This document shows, in pieces, positions 45,682-54,786 of a stretch of 64,000 nucleotides of DNA. The first letter of the stretch is position 1, and every line of letters starts with the position of its first letter. The notes beneath the pieces were generated by a model that made no database searches, was not told where the DNA came from, and was given only the letters and a program-made list of their open reading frames with translations. This DNA comes from Pantoea coffeiphila (lineage in GTDB: Bacteria > Pseudomonadota > Gammaproteobacteria > Enterobacterales > Enterobacteriaceae): the NCBI RefSeq assembly GCF_016909495.1, contig NZ_JAFBFW010000005.1, forward strand, positions 248,001-312,000, given 5' to 3'. Position numbers and translations under genes: made by a program.

Positions 45682-45806
45682 CGTGACCCTTCAAAAAATA
45701 GACAGACAGACCTGCTTTATGTTGCCAGAAGGCGGGCTAACAGGGTAGCCTCTTGCCAGCTTTATCGTCGTTCTGTCGTAGTTATTAAGTCCCTACAGGA
45801 GCTGTA

Positions 45807-46784
45807 ATGCCAAATAGTCTGACCTGGTGCGACCTGCCTTCCGATGTCTCTCTCTGGCCGGGGTTACCTCTTTCTCTCAGCGGTGATGAAGTGATGCCGC
45901 TGGACTACCGCGCGGGCCAAACCGGCTGGCTGCTGTATGGGCGTCAGCTCGACAAAGCCCGCCTGACGGACTATCAGCACCGTCTGGGTGCGGCGATGGT
46001 GATCGTCAGTGCCTGGGGCGTGGAAGATTATCAGGTGCTGCGCCTGGCGGGTTCCCTGACCCCGCGCGCCACCAAGCTTGCCCATGAACTGGGTCTGGAC
46101 GTTGCGCCGCTGGGCCGCATTCCCCATCTGAAAACGCCGGGTCTGCTGGTGATGGATATGGATTCGACGGCGATTGAAATCGAGTGCATCGATGAGATTG
46201 CCAAGCTGGCTGGCAGCGGCGAGCTGGTGGCCGAAGTCACCGAACGCGCGATGCGCGGCGAGCTGGACTTTGCCGCCAGCCTGCGCCAGCGCGTGGCCAC
46301 GCTGAAAGATGCCGATGCTAATATCCTCAAGCAGGTGCGCGATGTGCTGCCGCTGATGCCGGGTCTGACTTCGCTGGTGCAGAAGCTACAGGCGCTGGGC
46401 TGGGAGGTGGCGATCGCTTCCGGCGGCTTTACCTATTATGCCGAGCACCTGCGCGACACCCTGCACCTGTCGGCCGTTGCCGCTAACGTGCTGGAAATCC
46501 GCGACGGTAAACTGACCGGTGAAGTGCTGGGCGATATCGTTGATGCGCAGTATAAAGCCGACACGCTGAAGCGTCTGGCCGAGCGGTTTAACATTGCGCC
46601 GGAGCAAACGGTGGCGGTGGGCGACGGCGCGAACGATCTGCCGATGATTAAGGCCTCCGCGCTGGGTATTGCCTACCACGCGAAGCCAAAAGTTAATGAA
46701 CAGGCCGCGGTGACCATTCGTCATGCGGATCTGATGGGCGTGTTCTGTATTCTCAGCGGCAGCCTGGTTCACGAAGAGCGTTAA
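45807..46784 (+). CDS. serB: Phosphoserine phosphatase
   Basis: 325 aa (E. coli 322). Last step of serine synthesis. HAD nucleophile motif VMDMDSTAIEIECIDEIA (about 113), motif II ASGGFT, motif III lysine near AKPKVNEQ, motif IV VGDGANDLPM. N-terminal ACT-like domain (about 1-105). AGGAG lies before the ATG. Nine bp before radA, probably an operon. Confidence 0.97.
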   Translation: MPNSLTWCDLPSDVSLWPGLPLSLSGDEVMPLDYRAGQTGWLLYGRQLDKARLTDYQHRLGAAMVIVSAWGVEDYQVLRLAGSLTPRATKLAHELGLDVAPLGRIPHLKTPGLLVMDMDSTAIEIECIDEIAKLAGSGELVAEVTERAMRGELDFAASLRQRVATLKDADANILKQVRDVLPLMPGLTSLVQKLQALGWEVAIASGGFTYYAEHLRDTLHLSAVAANVLEIRDGKLTGEVLGDIVDAQYKADTLKRLAERFNIAPEQTVAVGDGANDLPMIKASALGIAYHAKPKVNEQAAVTIRHADLMGVFCILSGSLVHEER

Positions 46785-46793
46785 GGGGAAGTT

Positions 46794-48176
46794 TTGGCTA
46801 AAGCGGTAAAACGCGCCTTTGTCTGTAATGAATGTGGCGCAGACTATCCGCGCTGGCAGGGGCAATGCAGCGCCTGCCATGCCTGGAACACCATCACCGA
46901 GGTGCGGCTGGCCGCGTCTCCTGCTGCTGCGCGCAACGAGCGCCTGTCAGGCTACGCCGGCAGTGCCGGGACCAGCCGCGTGCAGAAGCTGTCGGAAATC
47001 AGCCTTGAGGCGCTGCCGCGCTTTACCACCGGGTTTAAAGAGTTTGACCGCGTGCTGGGCGGCGGCGTGGTGCCGGGCAGTGCGATTCTGATCGGCGGTA
47101 ATCCGGGGGCGGGCAAGAGTACGCTGCTGCTGCAAACCCTCTGTAAGCTGTCGGAGGGAATGAAAACCCTCTACGTTACCGGGGAAGAGTCATTGCAGCA
47201 GGTGGCGATGCGTGCGCATCGCCTGGGGCTGCCGACCGAAAATCTGAATATGCTGTCGGAAACCAGCATCGAGCAGATCTGCCTGATCGCCGAGCAGGAA
47301 CAGCCGAAGCTGATGGTGATCGACTCCATTCAGGTGATGCATATGGCGGACATCCAGTCGTCGCCGGGCAGCGTAGCGCAGGTGCGCGAAACCGCCGCCT
47401 ATCTGACGCGCTTCGCCAAAACCCGCGGCGTGGCCATCGTTATGGTCGGCCACGTCACCAAAGATGGATCGCTGGCCGGTCCCAAGGTGCTGGAGCACTG
47501 CATCGACTGTTCGGTGCTGCTGGACGGCGATGCCGACTCACGCTTCCGTACGCTGCGCAGCCATAAAAACCGCTTCGGTGCGGTGAATGAGCTGGGCGTG
47601 TTTGCCATGACCGAGCAGGGCCTGCGTGAAGTCAGCAACCCGTCGGCGATTTTCCTCAGTCGCGGTGATGAAGTCACTTCGGGCAGCTCGGTAATGGTGC
47701 TGTGGGAAGGAACGCGGCCGCTGCTGGTAGAGATTCAGGCGCTGGTCGATCACTCGATGATGGGCAATCCGCGCCGCGTGGCGGTGGGTCTGGAGCAGAA
47801 CCGCCTGGCGATCCTGCTGGCGGTGCTGCATCGCCACGGTGGTCTGCAAATGGCCGACCAGGATGTCTTCGTTAACGTGGTGGGCGGCGTGAAGGTCACT
47901 GAAACCAGCGCCGACCTGGCGCTGATGCTGTCGATGGTCTCCAGCCTGCGCGATCGTCCACTGCCGCAGGATCTGGTGGTGTTCGGTGAAGTTGGCCTGG
48001 CCGGGGAGATCCGTCCGGTGCCGAGCGGCCAGGAGCGAATTTCTGAAGCGGCAAAGCATGGTTTCCGCCGAGCTATCGTTCCCGCTGCCAACGTACCGAA
48101 GAAAATGCCGGAAAATATGAAGGTTTACGGAGTGAAGAAGCTGGCGGATGCGCTGGCGATTCTTGACGACCTATAA
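46794..48176 (+). CDS. radA: DNA repair protein RadA (Sms)
   Basis: 460 aa, same length as E. coli RadA, starting at TTG. Zinc finger CNECGADYPRWQGQCSAC (about 11-28), Walker A GGNPGAGKST, the RadA-specific KNRFG motif and a C-terminal Lon-like domain with VNVVGGVKVTETSADL. Processes branched recombination intermediates. The TTG start is conserved by alignment (MAKAVKRAFVCNECG). Confidence 0.97.
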   Translation: MAKAVKRAFVCNECGADYPRWQGQCSACHAWNTITEVRLAASPAAARNERLSGYAGSAGTSRVQKLSEISLEALPRFTTGFKEFDRVLGGGVVPGSAILIGGNPGAGKSTLLLQTLCKLSEGMKTLYVTGEESLQQVAMRAHRLGLPTENLNMLSETSIEQICLIAEQEQPKLMVIDSIQVMHMADIQSSPGSVAQVRETAAYLTRFAKTRGVAIVMVGHVTKDGSLAGPKVLEHCIDCSVLLDGDADSRFRTLRSHKNRFGAVNELGVFAMTEQGLREVSNPSAIFLSRGDEVTSGSSVMVLWEGTRPLLVEIQALVDHSMMGNPRRVAVGLEQNRLAILLAVLHRHGGLQMADQDVFVNVVGGVKVTETSADLALMLSMVSSLRDRPLPQDLVVFGEVGLAGEIRPVPSGQERISEAAKHGFRRAIVPAANVPKKMPENMKVYGVKKLADALAILDDL

Positions 48177-48225
48177 TGAGACAGGACGGGCCGAACTGGC
48201 CCGCCGATCGCGCAGGAGGCATGTT

Positions 48226-49455
48226 GTGTCGTCGTTTGATTATCTGAAAACCGCCATTCGCCAGCAGGGCTGCACGCTGCAGCAGGTTGCTGACGCCAGC
48301 GGCATGACCAAGGGCTACCTGAGCCAGCTGCTGAATGCCAAAATTAAAAGCCCCAGCGCGCAAAAGCTGGAGGCGCTGCACCGCTTCCTTGGCCTGGAGT
48401 TTCCGCGCCGTGAAAAAACCATCGGCGTGGTGTTCGGCAAGTTTTATCCCCTGCATACCGGCCATATTTATCTGATCCAGCGCGCCTGTAGCCAGGTGGA
48501 CGAGCTGCATATCATCATGGGCTACGACGAACCGCGCGACAAAAAGCTGTTTGAAGACAGTGCGATGTCGCAGCAGCCTACCGTCAGCGACCGCCTGCGC
48601 TGGCTGTTGCAGACCTTTAAGTACCAGAAAAACATCCGTATCCATTCGTTTAACGAAGAGGGAATGGAGCCTTATCCCCACGGCTGGGACGTGTGGAGTG
48701 AAGGCGTCCGTGCGTTTATGGACGATCGTGGTATCGTGCCCGACCGCATCTATACCAGCGAAGAGGGCGATGCGCCGCAGTTTAAAACGCATCTGGGCGT
48801 AGATACGGTGGTTATCGATCCGCAGCGATCGTTTATGAGCATCAGTGGCGGGCAGATCCGCCAGGACCCGTTCCGCTACTGGGAATACATTCCCACCGAA
48901 GTGAAGCCGTTCTTCGTGCGCACCGTGGCGATCCTCGGCGGCGAGTCCAGCGGGAAATCGACGCTGGTTAACAAGCTGGCGAACATCTTCAACACGACCA
49001 GCGCATGGGAGTTTGGCCGCGATTATGTCTTCTCGCACCTTGGCGGCGATGAGATGGCGCTACAGTATTCCGACTACGATAAAATTGCGCTGGGGCAGGC
49101 TCAGTACATTGATTTCGCGGTGAAATACGCCAATAAAGTGGCCTTTATCGACACCGATTTTGTCACTACTCAGGCCTTCTGCAAAAAGTATGAAGGGCGT
49201 GAACATCCCTTTGTGCAGGCGCTGATCGATGAGTACCGCTTCGATCTGGTGATCCTGGTCGAGAACAACGTGCCGTGGGTGGCCGACGGCCTGCGCAGCC
49301 TGGGCAGTTCGGTCGATCGCAAAGAGTTCCAGGAACTACTGGTATCGATGCTGAATGAGAACGGCATCAGCTTTGTTCACGTCGAGCAGGATAATTATGA
49401 CGAACGCTTCCTGCGCTGTGTGGATCTGGTGAAGGAGATGCTGGGCGCGCAGTAA
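48226..49455 (+). CDS. nadR: Trifunctional NAD biosynthesis regulator/NMN adenylyltransferase/ribosylnicotinamide kinase
   Basis: 409 aa (E. coli 410). Three domains in order: helix-turn-helix repressor (about 1-60, QQVADASGMTKGYLSQLLN), NMN adenylyltransferase (GKFYPLHTGH, ISGGQIRQDPFRYW) and nicotinamide riboside kinase (Walker A GGESSGKST, about 245). Represses NAD genes when NAD is high. GTG at 48226 has a perfect AGGAGG 6 bases upstream, so the longer frame to 48148, overlapping radA, is rejected. Confidence 0.96.
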   Translation: MSSFDYLKTAIRQQGCTLQQVADASGMTKGYLSQLLNAKIKSPSAQKLEALHRFLGLEFPRREKTIGVVFGKFYPLHTGHIYLIQRACSQVDELHIIMGYDEPRDKKLFEDSAMSQQPTVSDRLRWLLQTFKYQKNIRIHSFNEEGMEPYPHGWDVWSEGVRAFMDDRGIVPDRIYTSEEGDAPQFKTHLGVDTVVIDPQRSFMSISGGQIRQDPFRYWEYIPTEVKPFFVRTVAILGGESSGKSTLVNKLANIFNTTSAWEFGRDYVFSHLGGDEMALQYSDYDKIALGQAQYIDFAVKYANKVAFIDTDFVTTQAFCKKYEGREHPFVQALIDEYRFDLVILVENNVPWVADGLRSLGSSVDRKEFQELLVSMLNENGISFVHVEQDNYDERFLRCVDLVKEMLGAQ

Positions 49456-49532
49456 AGGTGGTGATACCCGCGTGCGGTAAACGCTTGCCTGTTGCAACCT
49501 GAGGTGGTGGAAGCGTGTTACTGCTGACGTTA

Positions 49533-49566
49533 TCTCTCTCCACCGCATTATAACGGTGGAGAGAGA
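49533..49566. repeat. 13-bp perfect inverted repeat after nadR
   Basis: TCTCTCTCCACCG and CGGTGGAGAGAGA pair perfectly with an 8-base loop, between the convergent nadR and dehydrogenase genes. No T-run on either side, so termination would need another factor. Confidence 0.6.
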
Positions 49567-49677
49567 GACACGGATTCAGCATCACGCAGTACGCATCACG
49601 TTGCCCGTTTCAACGGCTCTGCCGTCATCCTGACGAGCGGCAATCGGCATGAGCCCAAATGCTGAACCTGCTTCGAC

Positions 49678-50679
49678 TCAATACACAATCACCACTTTGC
49701 CACGCATATGGCCTTCCAGCACCAGCTGATGCGCTTCGGTCAGGGTTTCCACACTCAGACCATGCAGCGTTTTGCTGAGCGAGGTGGCAATTTCACCCTC
49801 ATCCAGCAGTTTAGCCGTCGCGTCCAGAATCTCGCCCTGACGGGCAATATCGTCGGTAGTGAACATGCTGCGGGTGTACATAAACTCAAAATGCAGCGCC
49901 GCGCTTTTCAGCTTCAGCTGATCCATGCTCAGCGGTTTCTCATTTTCCACGATGGTACAAATCTGCCCCTGCGGCGCGACGATCTGGCTCATCGCTGCCC
50001 AGTGTCCGTCCGTATCGTTCAGGCAGAAGATATAATCGACATATTTGAGGCCGTGCTTCTCCAGCTCCGCCGCCATATCTTTGTAATCAATCACCAGATC
50101 GGCACCGCGATCTTTACACCACTGTGCGGAATCCGGGCGTGAAGCGGTGGCGATCACTTTGACTTTGCTGTGCAGTTTGGCAAATGGGATCGCCAGCGAT
50201 CCTACACCACCTGCGCCACCGACGATCAGCAGCGTTTTACCTTCTGCTGCTTTGTCGATCTGCAGACGATCGAACAGGCCTTCCCACGCGGTCAGCGCGG
50301 TGAGCGGGATCGCCGCCGACTGCGCCCAGTCGAGGTTACGCGGCTTGTGGCCGGTAATACGTGCGTCAATCAGCTGTTGCGTGGCGTTGCTGCCGGGGCG
50401 AGTGATATCACCCGCGTAATAAACTTCATCACCGATGCTAAAACCGCTGACCTTGCTGCCAACGGCCAGTACCACGCCGCTGGCATCCCAGCCGAGAATG
50501 CGCGGCTGCTGCAGGCCGTTCTTCTGCGCGCCTTTGTGTACTTTGGTATCGACCGGGTTAACCGAGACGGCCTTCACTTCCACCAGCAGATCGTACTCGC
50601 CTGGCGTCGGCTGCGGCTGCTGAATTTCAATAAACTGCTGCGGGTTTTCCGGGTTAATGGCAATCGCTTTAATGGTCAT
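49678..50679 (-). CDS. Zinc-independent MDR-family NAD(P)H:quinone oxidoreductase-like protein
   Basis: 333 aa medium-chain dehydrogenase/reductase. N-terminal GroES-like fold (VKAVSVNPVDTKVHKG, GWDASGVVLAVG) and Rossmann domain with VGGAGGVGSLAIPFAK. The usual structural and catalytic zinc cysteines are missing, so this belongs to the quinone-reductase branch. Divergent from a LysR regulator with about 100 bp between, which probably controls it. Substrate unknown; small quinones or enones are typical. Confidence 0.87.
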   Translation of the reverse strand: MTIKAIAINPENPQQFIEIQQPQPTPGEYDLLVEVKAVSVNPVDTKVHKGAQKNGLQQPRILGWDASGVVLAVGSKVSGFSIGDEVYYAGDITRPGSNATQQLIDARITGHKPRNLDWAQSAAIPLTALTAWEGLFDRLQIDKAAEGKTLLIVGGAGGVGSLAIPFAKLHSKVKVIATASRPDSAQWCKDRGADLVIDYKDMAAELEKHGLKYVDYIFCLNDTDGHWAAMSQIVAPQGQICTIVENEKPLSMDQLKLKSAALHFEFMYTRSMFTTDDIARQGEILDATAKLLDEGEIATSLSKTLHGLSVETLTEAHQLVLEGHMRGKVVIVY

Positions 50680-50777
50680 ACTGTTCTCCTTAGTGAGTTA
50701 ACACCAGTGTAGAAGCTCAGCGCGATGATGATAAGATGGACAATAACGCACTCAGTGTTCTTCTCAGGTGAACAATC

Positions 50778-51671
50778 ATGTTCAGACAGCTTCAGGATAT
50801 GGCGCTCTTTGCGCTGGTGGCCGAATGCGGCAGCTTTACCGCCGCGGCGAAACGCGCCGGTCTGCCGAAATCCAGCGTCAGCCAGCGCATCAGCCAGTTA
50901 GAGCAGGCGCTGGGCCTGCGCTTACTTAATCGCACCACCCGTCAGCTGAATCTGACCTTTGCCGGGGAGCGCTATCTGGTGCACTGTCAGGAGATGTTGC
51001 AGGCCAGTGAACGTGCCGGGCAGGCGATTGAGCGCCTGCGGGAAAACCCCAGCGGTCGGCTGCGCATCACGTCCCCCGCCGGTATCGGTGCGACGCTGCT
51101 GGCGCGGTTTAACGCCGCATTTCAGCTGGCTTACCCTGACGTTACGCTGGAGGTGCTGGTCTCCGATCAAATCCGCGATTTGGTTCAGGAAGGATTTGAT
51201 ATTGCGCTGAGAACCGGACAACCGCAGGATTCATCGCTGATTGGTCGCCGGATTGGCTACTGTGAGCGGCTGCTGGTGGCTTCGCCCGAGTATCTTGCGC
51301 ATCATGTGCCACTGCGCGATCCCGGACAGCTTTCAGAACACCGCTGCATTGCCCATCATGCCTGGAGCGAATGGGGGCTGAAGCGCGGGAATGACTATTA
51401 TCGCTGGCTGCTGCCGCCCACCCATATGACCGATAATCTGGTTTACGCCCGTGAGTGCGCGCTGAATCATGCCGGGATCACCCTGCTGCCGCGCTTTCTG
51501 ACCGAGGAAGCCATCGCTGCAGGCACGTTGCAGCCGGTGCTGCCGGAATGGGAAGTGGAGGGCAATGAACTGTGGCTGGTTTATCCGGGGCGCAAGCTGA
51601 ATACGCCTGCGCTGGCGAGCTTTATTGAGTTTGCAATGAAGTCACCGGTGTTTGGGGATTTTTATCGCTAA
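50778..51671 (+). CDS. LysR-family transcriptional regulator
   Basis: 297 aa. Winged helix-turn-helix at 1-60 (FALVAECGSFTAAAKRAGLPKSSVSQRISQLE in part) followed by a periplasmic-binding-like effector domain (about 90-295). The HTH and PSGRLRIT linker are typical of the AaeR/DmlR-like branch. Divergent from the MDR oxidoreductase, which is its likely target (inference from arrangement). Confidence 0.9.
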   Translation: MFRQLQDMALFALVAECGSFTAAAKRAGLPKSSVSQRISQLEQALGLRLLNRTTRQLNLTFAGERYLVHCQEMLQASERAGQAIERLRENPSGRLRITSPAGIGATLLARFNAAFQLAYPDVTLEVLVSDQIRDLVQEGFDIALRTGQPQDSSLIGRRIGYCERLLVASPEYLAHHVPLRDPGQLSEHRCIAHHAWSEWGLKRGNDYYRWLLPPTHMTDNLVYARECALNHAGITLLPRFLTEEAIAAGTLQPVLPEWEVEGNELWLVYPGRKLNTPALASFIEFAMKSPVFGDFYR

Positions 51672-51678
51672 CGCAGTG

Positions 51679-51807
51679 ATGAATAATGCGAATGTTGGCG
51701 ACAATATCATTATCGGTTTTGACAGCCATAAAGTGTTGAACTGCGTTTTGATTAGAAAAGATGGGGAAGGGTATCAGGGACCCGTTTCCGGCTGGCAGAA
51801 GCTTTAA
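51679..51807 (+). CDS. Possible 42-aa small protein or gene remnant
   Basis: ATG to TAA reading MNNANVGDNIIIGFDSHK and so on, ending in GPVSGWQKL. It begins 7 bp after the LysR stop and ends 4 bp before a strong terminator, but has no clear ribosome binding site. The composition is protein-like (balanced, not GC-driven). It could be the tail of a decayed gene. No family recognised. Confidence 0.3.
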   Translation: MNNANVGDNIIIGFDSHKVLNCVLIRKDGEGYQGPVSGWQKL

Positions 51808-51810
51808 GAA

Positions 51811-51835
51811 AACGGCGGGATTACCCGCCGTTTTT
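51811..51835. terminator. Bidirectional terminator
   Basis: Perfect 9-bp stem AACGGCGGG / CCCGCCGTT with ATTA loop; T-runs on both strands. Serves LysR (plus) and ettA (minus). Confidence 0.92.
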
Positions 51836-51840
51836 AATGA

Positions 51841-53508
51841 TTACTTAATCATACGCTTGTACTTGATACGCTTCGGCTCCAGCGCGTCGGCGCCCAGCGT
51901 GCGTTTCTTGTACTCTTCGTATTCGGTGAAGTTACCTTCGAAGAACTCGATCTTGCCTTCATCCTGGTAATCCAGAATGTGGGTGGCGATACGGTCCAGG
52001 AACCAGCGGTCGTGCGAGATAACCATCGCACAGCCCGGGAACTCCAGCAGGGCGTTTTCCAGCGCGCGCAGGGTTTCGATATCCAGGTCGTTGGTCGGTT
52101 CATCGAGCAGCAGCATGTTGCCGCCAACCTGCAGCAGCTTCGCCAGGTGCAGACGACCGCGCTCACCGCCGGACAGTTCGCCCACGCGTTTGCCCTGGTC
52201 GACGCCTTTAAAGTTAAAGCGACCCACGTAGGCACGGCTTGGCATCTCGGTGTTGCCGATACGCATAATATCCTGCCCGCCGGACACTTCTTCCCACACG
52301 GTCTTGGAGTTGTCCATGCTGTCGCGGAACTGATCGACCGAGGCCAGCTTAACGGTTTCACCCAGCACGATTTCGCCGGAATCAGGCTGTTCCTGACCGG
52401 ACATCATGCGGAACAGCGTGGATTTACCCGCGCCGTTCGGGCCGATAATCCCGACAATCGCACCCTTCGGTACGGAGAAGCTCAGATCGTCAATCAGCAG
52501 GCGGTCGCCGTAGGATTTACGCAGGTTGCTGACTTCCAGCACTTTGTCACCCAGACGGGCTCCAGGTGGAATAAACAGCTCGTTGGTTTCGTTACGCTTC
52601 TGGTATTCGGTGTTGTTCAGCTCTTCGAAGCGAGCCAGACGTGCCTTACCTTTCGACTGCTGGCCTTTGGCGCCTTTGCGCACCCACTCCAGCTCTTTCT
52701 CAATCGATTTACGGCGTGCGGCTTCGCTTGAGGCTTCCTGCGCCAGACGCGCGTCTTTCTGCTCCAGCCATGAGGAGTAGTTGCCTTCCCATGGGATACC
52801 CTCGCCACGGTCCAGCTCCAGAATCCAGCCCGCCACGTTATCCAGGAAGTAACGGTCGTGGGTAATCGCCACAACGGTGCCTTCGAAGTCGTGCAGGAAG
52901 CGTTCCAGCCAGGCCACGGACTCGGCGTCCAGGTGGTTCGTAGGTTCGTCCAGCAGCAGCATGTCTGGTTTTTCCAGCAGCAGGCGGCACAGCGCGACGC
53001 GGCGGCGTTCACCACCGGACAGGTTGGCGATTTTGGCATCCCAGTCCGGCAGGCGCAGCGCATCGGCAGCACGTTCCAGCTGGGTGTTGAGGTTGTGGCC
53101 GTCGTGCGCCTGGATAATCTCTTCAAACTTGCCCTGCTGTGCGGCCAGTTTGTCGAAGTCTGCATCCGGCTCTGCGTACTTCGCGTATACCTCGTCCAGA
53201 CCTTTCAGCGCGCTAACCACTTCGGCAACCGCTTCTTCCACCGATTCGCGCACGGTGTGTTCCAGATTCAGCTGTGGTTCCTGCGGCAGGTAGCCGATCT
53301 TAATCCCCGGCTGTGGACGCGCTTCGCCTTCGATGTCTTTATCGATACCGGCCATAATGCGCAGCAGGGTAGATTTACCCGCACCGTTCAGGCCGAGCAC
53401 GCCGATTTTGGCACCCGGGAAGAAGCTGAGTGAGATGTTCTTTAGAATATGACGCTTCGGCGGCACGACTTTGCCGACGCGATGCATGCTATAGACGAAT
53501 TGAGCCAC
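51841..53508 (-). CDS. ettA: Energy-dependent translational throttle protein EttA
   Basis: 555 aa, same as E. coli EttA. ABC-F protein that binds the ribosomal E site and gates entry into elongation according to ATP/ADP. Two ATPase domains: Walker A GLNGAGKST and GPNGAGKST, signatures LSGGERRR and LSGGERGR, and the arm and linker between them. The GTG at 53508 is chosen by alignment (AQFVYSMHRVGKVVPPKR); the frame extends upstream to 53592 without similarity. Confidence 0.96.
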   Translation of the reverse strand: MAQFVYSMHRVGKVVPPKRHILKNISLSFFPGAKIGVLGLNGAGKSTLLRIMAGIDKDIEGEARPQPGIKIGYLPQEPQLNLEHTVRESVEEAVAEVVSALKGLDEVYAKYAEPDADFDKLAAQQGKFEEIIQAHDGHNLNTQLERAADALRLPDWDAKIANLSGGERRRVALCRLLLEKPDMLLLDEPTNHLDAESVAWLERFLHDFEGTVVAITHDRYFLDNVAGWILELDRGEGIPWEGNYSSWLEQKDARLAQEASSEAARRKSIEKELEWVRKGAKGQQSKGKARLARFEELNNTEYQKRNETNELFIPPGARLGDKVLEVSNLRKSYGDRLLIDDLSFSVPKGAIVGIIGPNGAGKSTLFRMMSGQEQPDSGEIVLGETVKLASVDQFRDSMDNSKTVWEEVSGGQDIMRIGNTEMPSRAYVGRFNFKGVDQGKRVGELSGGERGRLHLAKLLQVGGNMLLLDEPTNDLDIETLRALENALLEFPGCAMVISHDRWFLDRIATHILDYQDEGKIEFFEGNFTEYEEYKKRTLGADALEPKRIKYKRMIK

Positions 53509-53713
53509 GTAGATTGAGCCTCTTATGGTCTGAGTTATTAGCAGGGCGCACTGTTGCCCCTTCAAACCACGGAGTTTAGCTGTTTTCCCCACTTAATCAC
53601 AGCCACCTTGCAGCGGATTATCCCGATATCACCCCAACAATCGGATATCTGTTTGATTTCTCACCATGTAACGCTATGCTAATTTTTTTGCCTTATAAAT
53701 TATGGAGATATCG

Positions 53714-54661
53714 ATGAGAGTCCTGATCGCGGCGCAAGAAAATGCCTGGGGCGGTATGATCCAGCAGCTACGAGAGACGCTGCCCGACGTTGAATTTGTC
53801 GCTTCCGCAGAGCAGGCCGGGAAGAGCCTGGCCGGGTTTGATGCGCTGATCCCGACCATGACCCAGGTCAGCGAGCCGCTGCTGCAAACGGCCGATCGGC
53901 TGAAGCTGATCCAGCAGTCGGGTGCCGGGCTGGAGCGGGTGGATATCGCCGCCGCCCGCGCTCGCGGCATCGCGGTCGCCAACGTACCGACCGATATCTC
54001 CGGCAATGCGGATTCTGTTGCCGAGCTGGCAATCTGGATGATGCTGGGCCTGGCGCGTAAAGCCAGCGAAGTGCCGCAGATGCTGGCGGATCGTCGGCTC
54101 GGGCAGCCCATAGGCCTGGGGCTGAAGGGAAAAACCGTGGGCCTGGTGGGCCTCGGCGGCATCGGCAAGGCGCTGGCGCAGAGGCTAGCGGCGTTTGAGA
54201 TGCGGACGATCGGCGTAAAGCGCAGCGTAGACGCAGAATTTGCCCGCCGCCATCGGCTGGACTGGCTGGGCACTATGGAACAGCTCCCGCAGCTGCTGGC
54301 TGAGTCTGATTTTGTGGTGCTGAGCCTGCCGGATAACCCGGAAACCCACCATATTATCGATGAACCTGCGCTGGCGAAGATGAAGCCCGGTAGCTTCCTG
54401 ATTAACGTGGGTCGCGGTGGATTGATTGAGAAGGGGGCACTGCTGGCGGCGCTGGATAGCGGGCAGCTGGCCGGTGCAGGGCTTGACGTATTCTGGCAGG
54501 AGCCGCCCGATCCGCAGGATGTGCTGTTCCGCCACAACGTGATCGCTACGCCGCATATCGGTGGCGTGACCGATATTTCCATCAGCGGGATCGTGGCCGG
54601 GGTGTGCGAGAATTTGCGCCGTCTGCGAGACGGCGAGGCGATCCTTAACGATCAATCTTAA
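53714..54661 (+). CDS. D-isomer-specific 2-hydroxyacid dehydrogenase family protein
   Basis: 315 aa. NAD(P)-binding Rossmann motif GLVGLGGIGKALA (about 145) and the catalytic triad: Arg in NVGRGGLIEKG, Glu in DVFWQEPPDP, His in ATPHIGG. Reduces 2-oxoacids or oxidises D-2-hydroxyacids; exact substrate unknown. The ATG at 53714 has GGAG 6 bases upstream, better than 53702. Stands alone, divergent from ettA. Confidence 0.9.
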   Translation: MRVLIAAQENAWGGMIQQLRETLPDVEFVASAEQAGKSLAGFDALIPTMTQVSEPLLQTADRLKLIQQSGAGLERVDIAAARARGIAVANVPTDISGNADSVAELAIWMMLGLARKASEVPQMLADRRLGQPIGLGLKGKTVGLVGLGGIGKALAQRLAAFEMRTIGVKRSVDAEFARRHRLDWLGTMEQLPQLLAESDFVVLSLPDNPETHHIIDEPALAKMKPGSFLINVGRGGLIEKGALLAALDSGQLAGAGLDVFWQEPPDPQDVLFRHNVIATPHIGGVTDISISGIVAGVCENLRRLRDGEAILNDQS

Positions 54662-54786
54662 CGCCTGAGGGGCTGGCGGTCGCCGTGCCGTAAAGCCGGA
54701 GCGACCTTCAGTTGCGGATAAGCCTGCTTGAAAATCAGGCTTTTTAGCGTGCAGGGAGTAAATGGCTGCGGGGAGGAACGTCAGCT

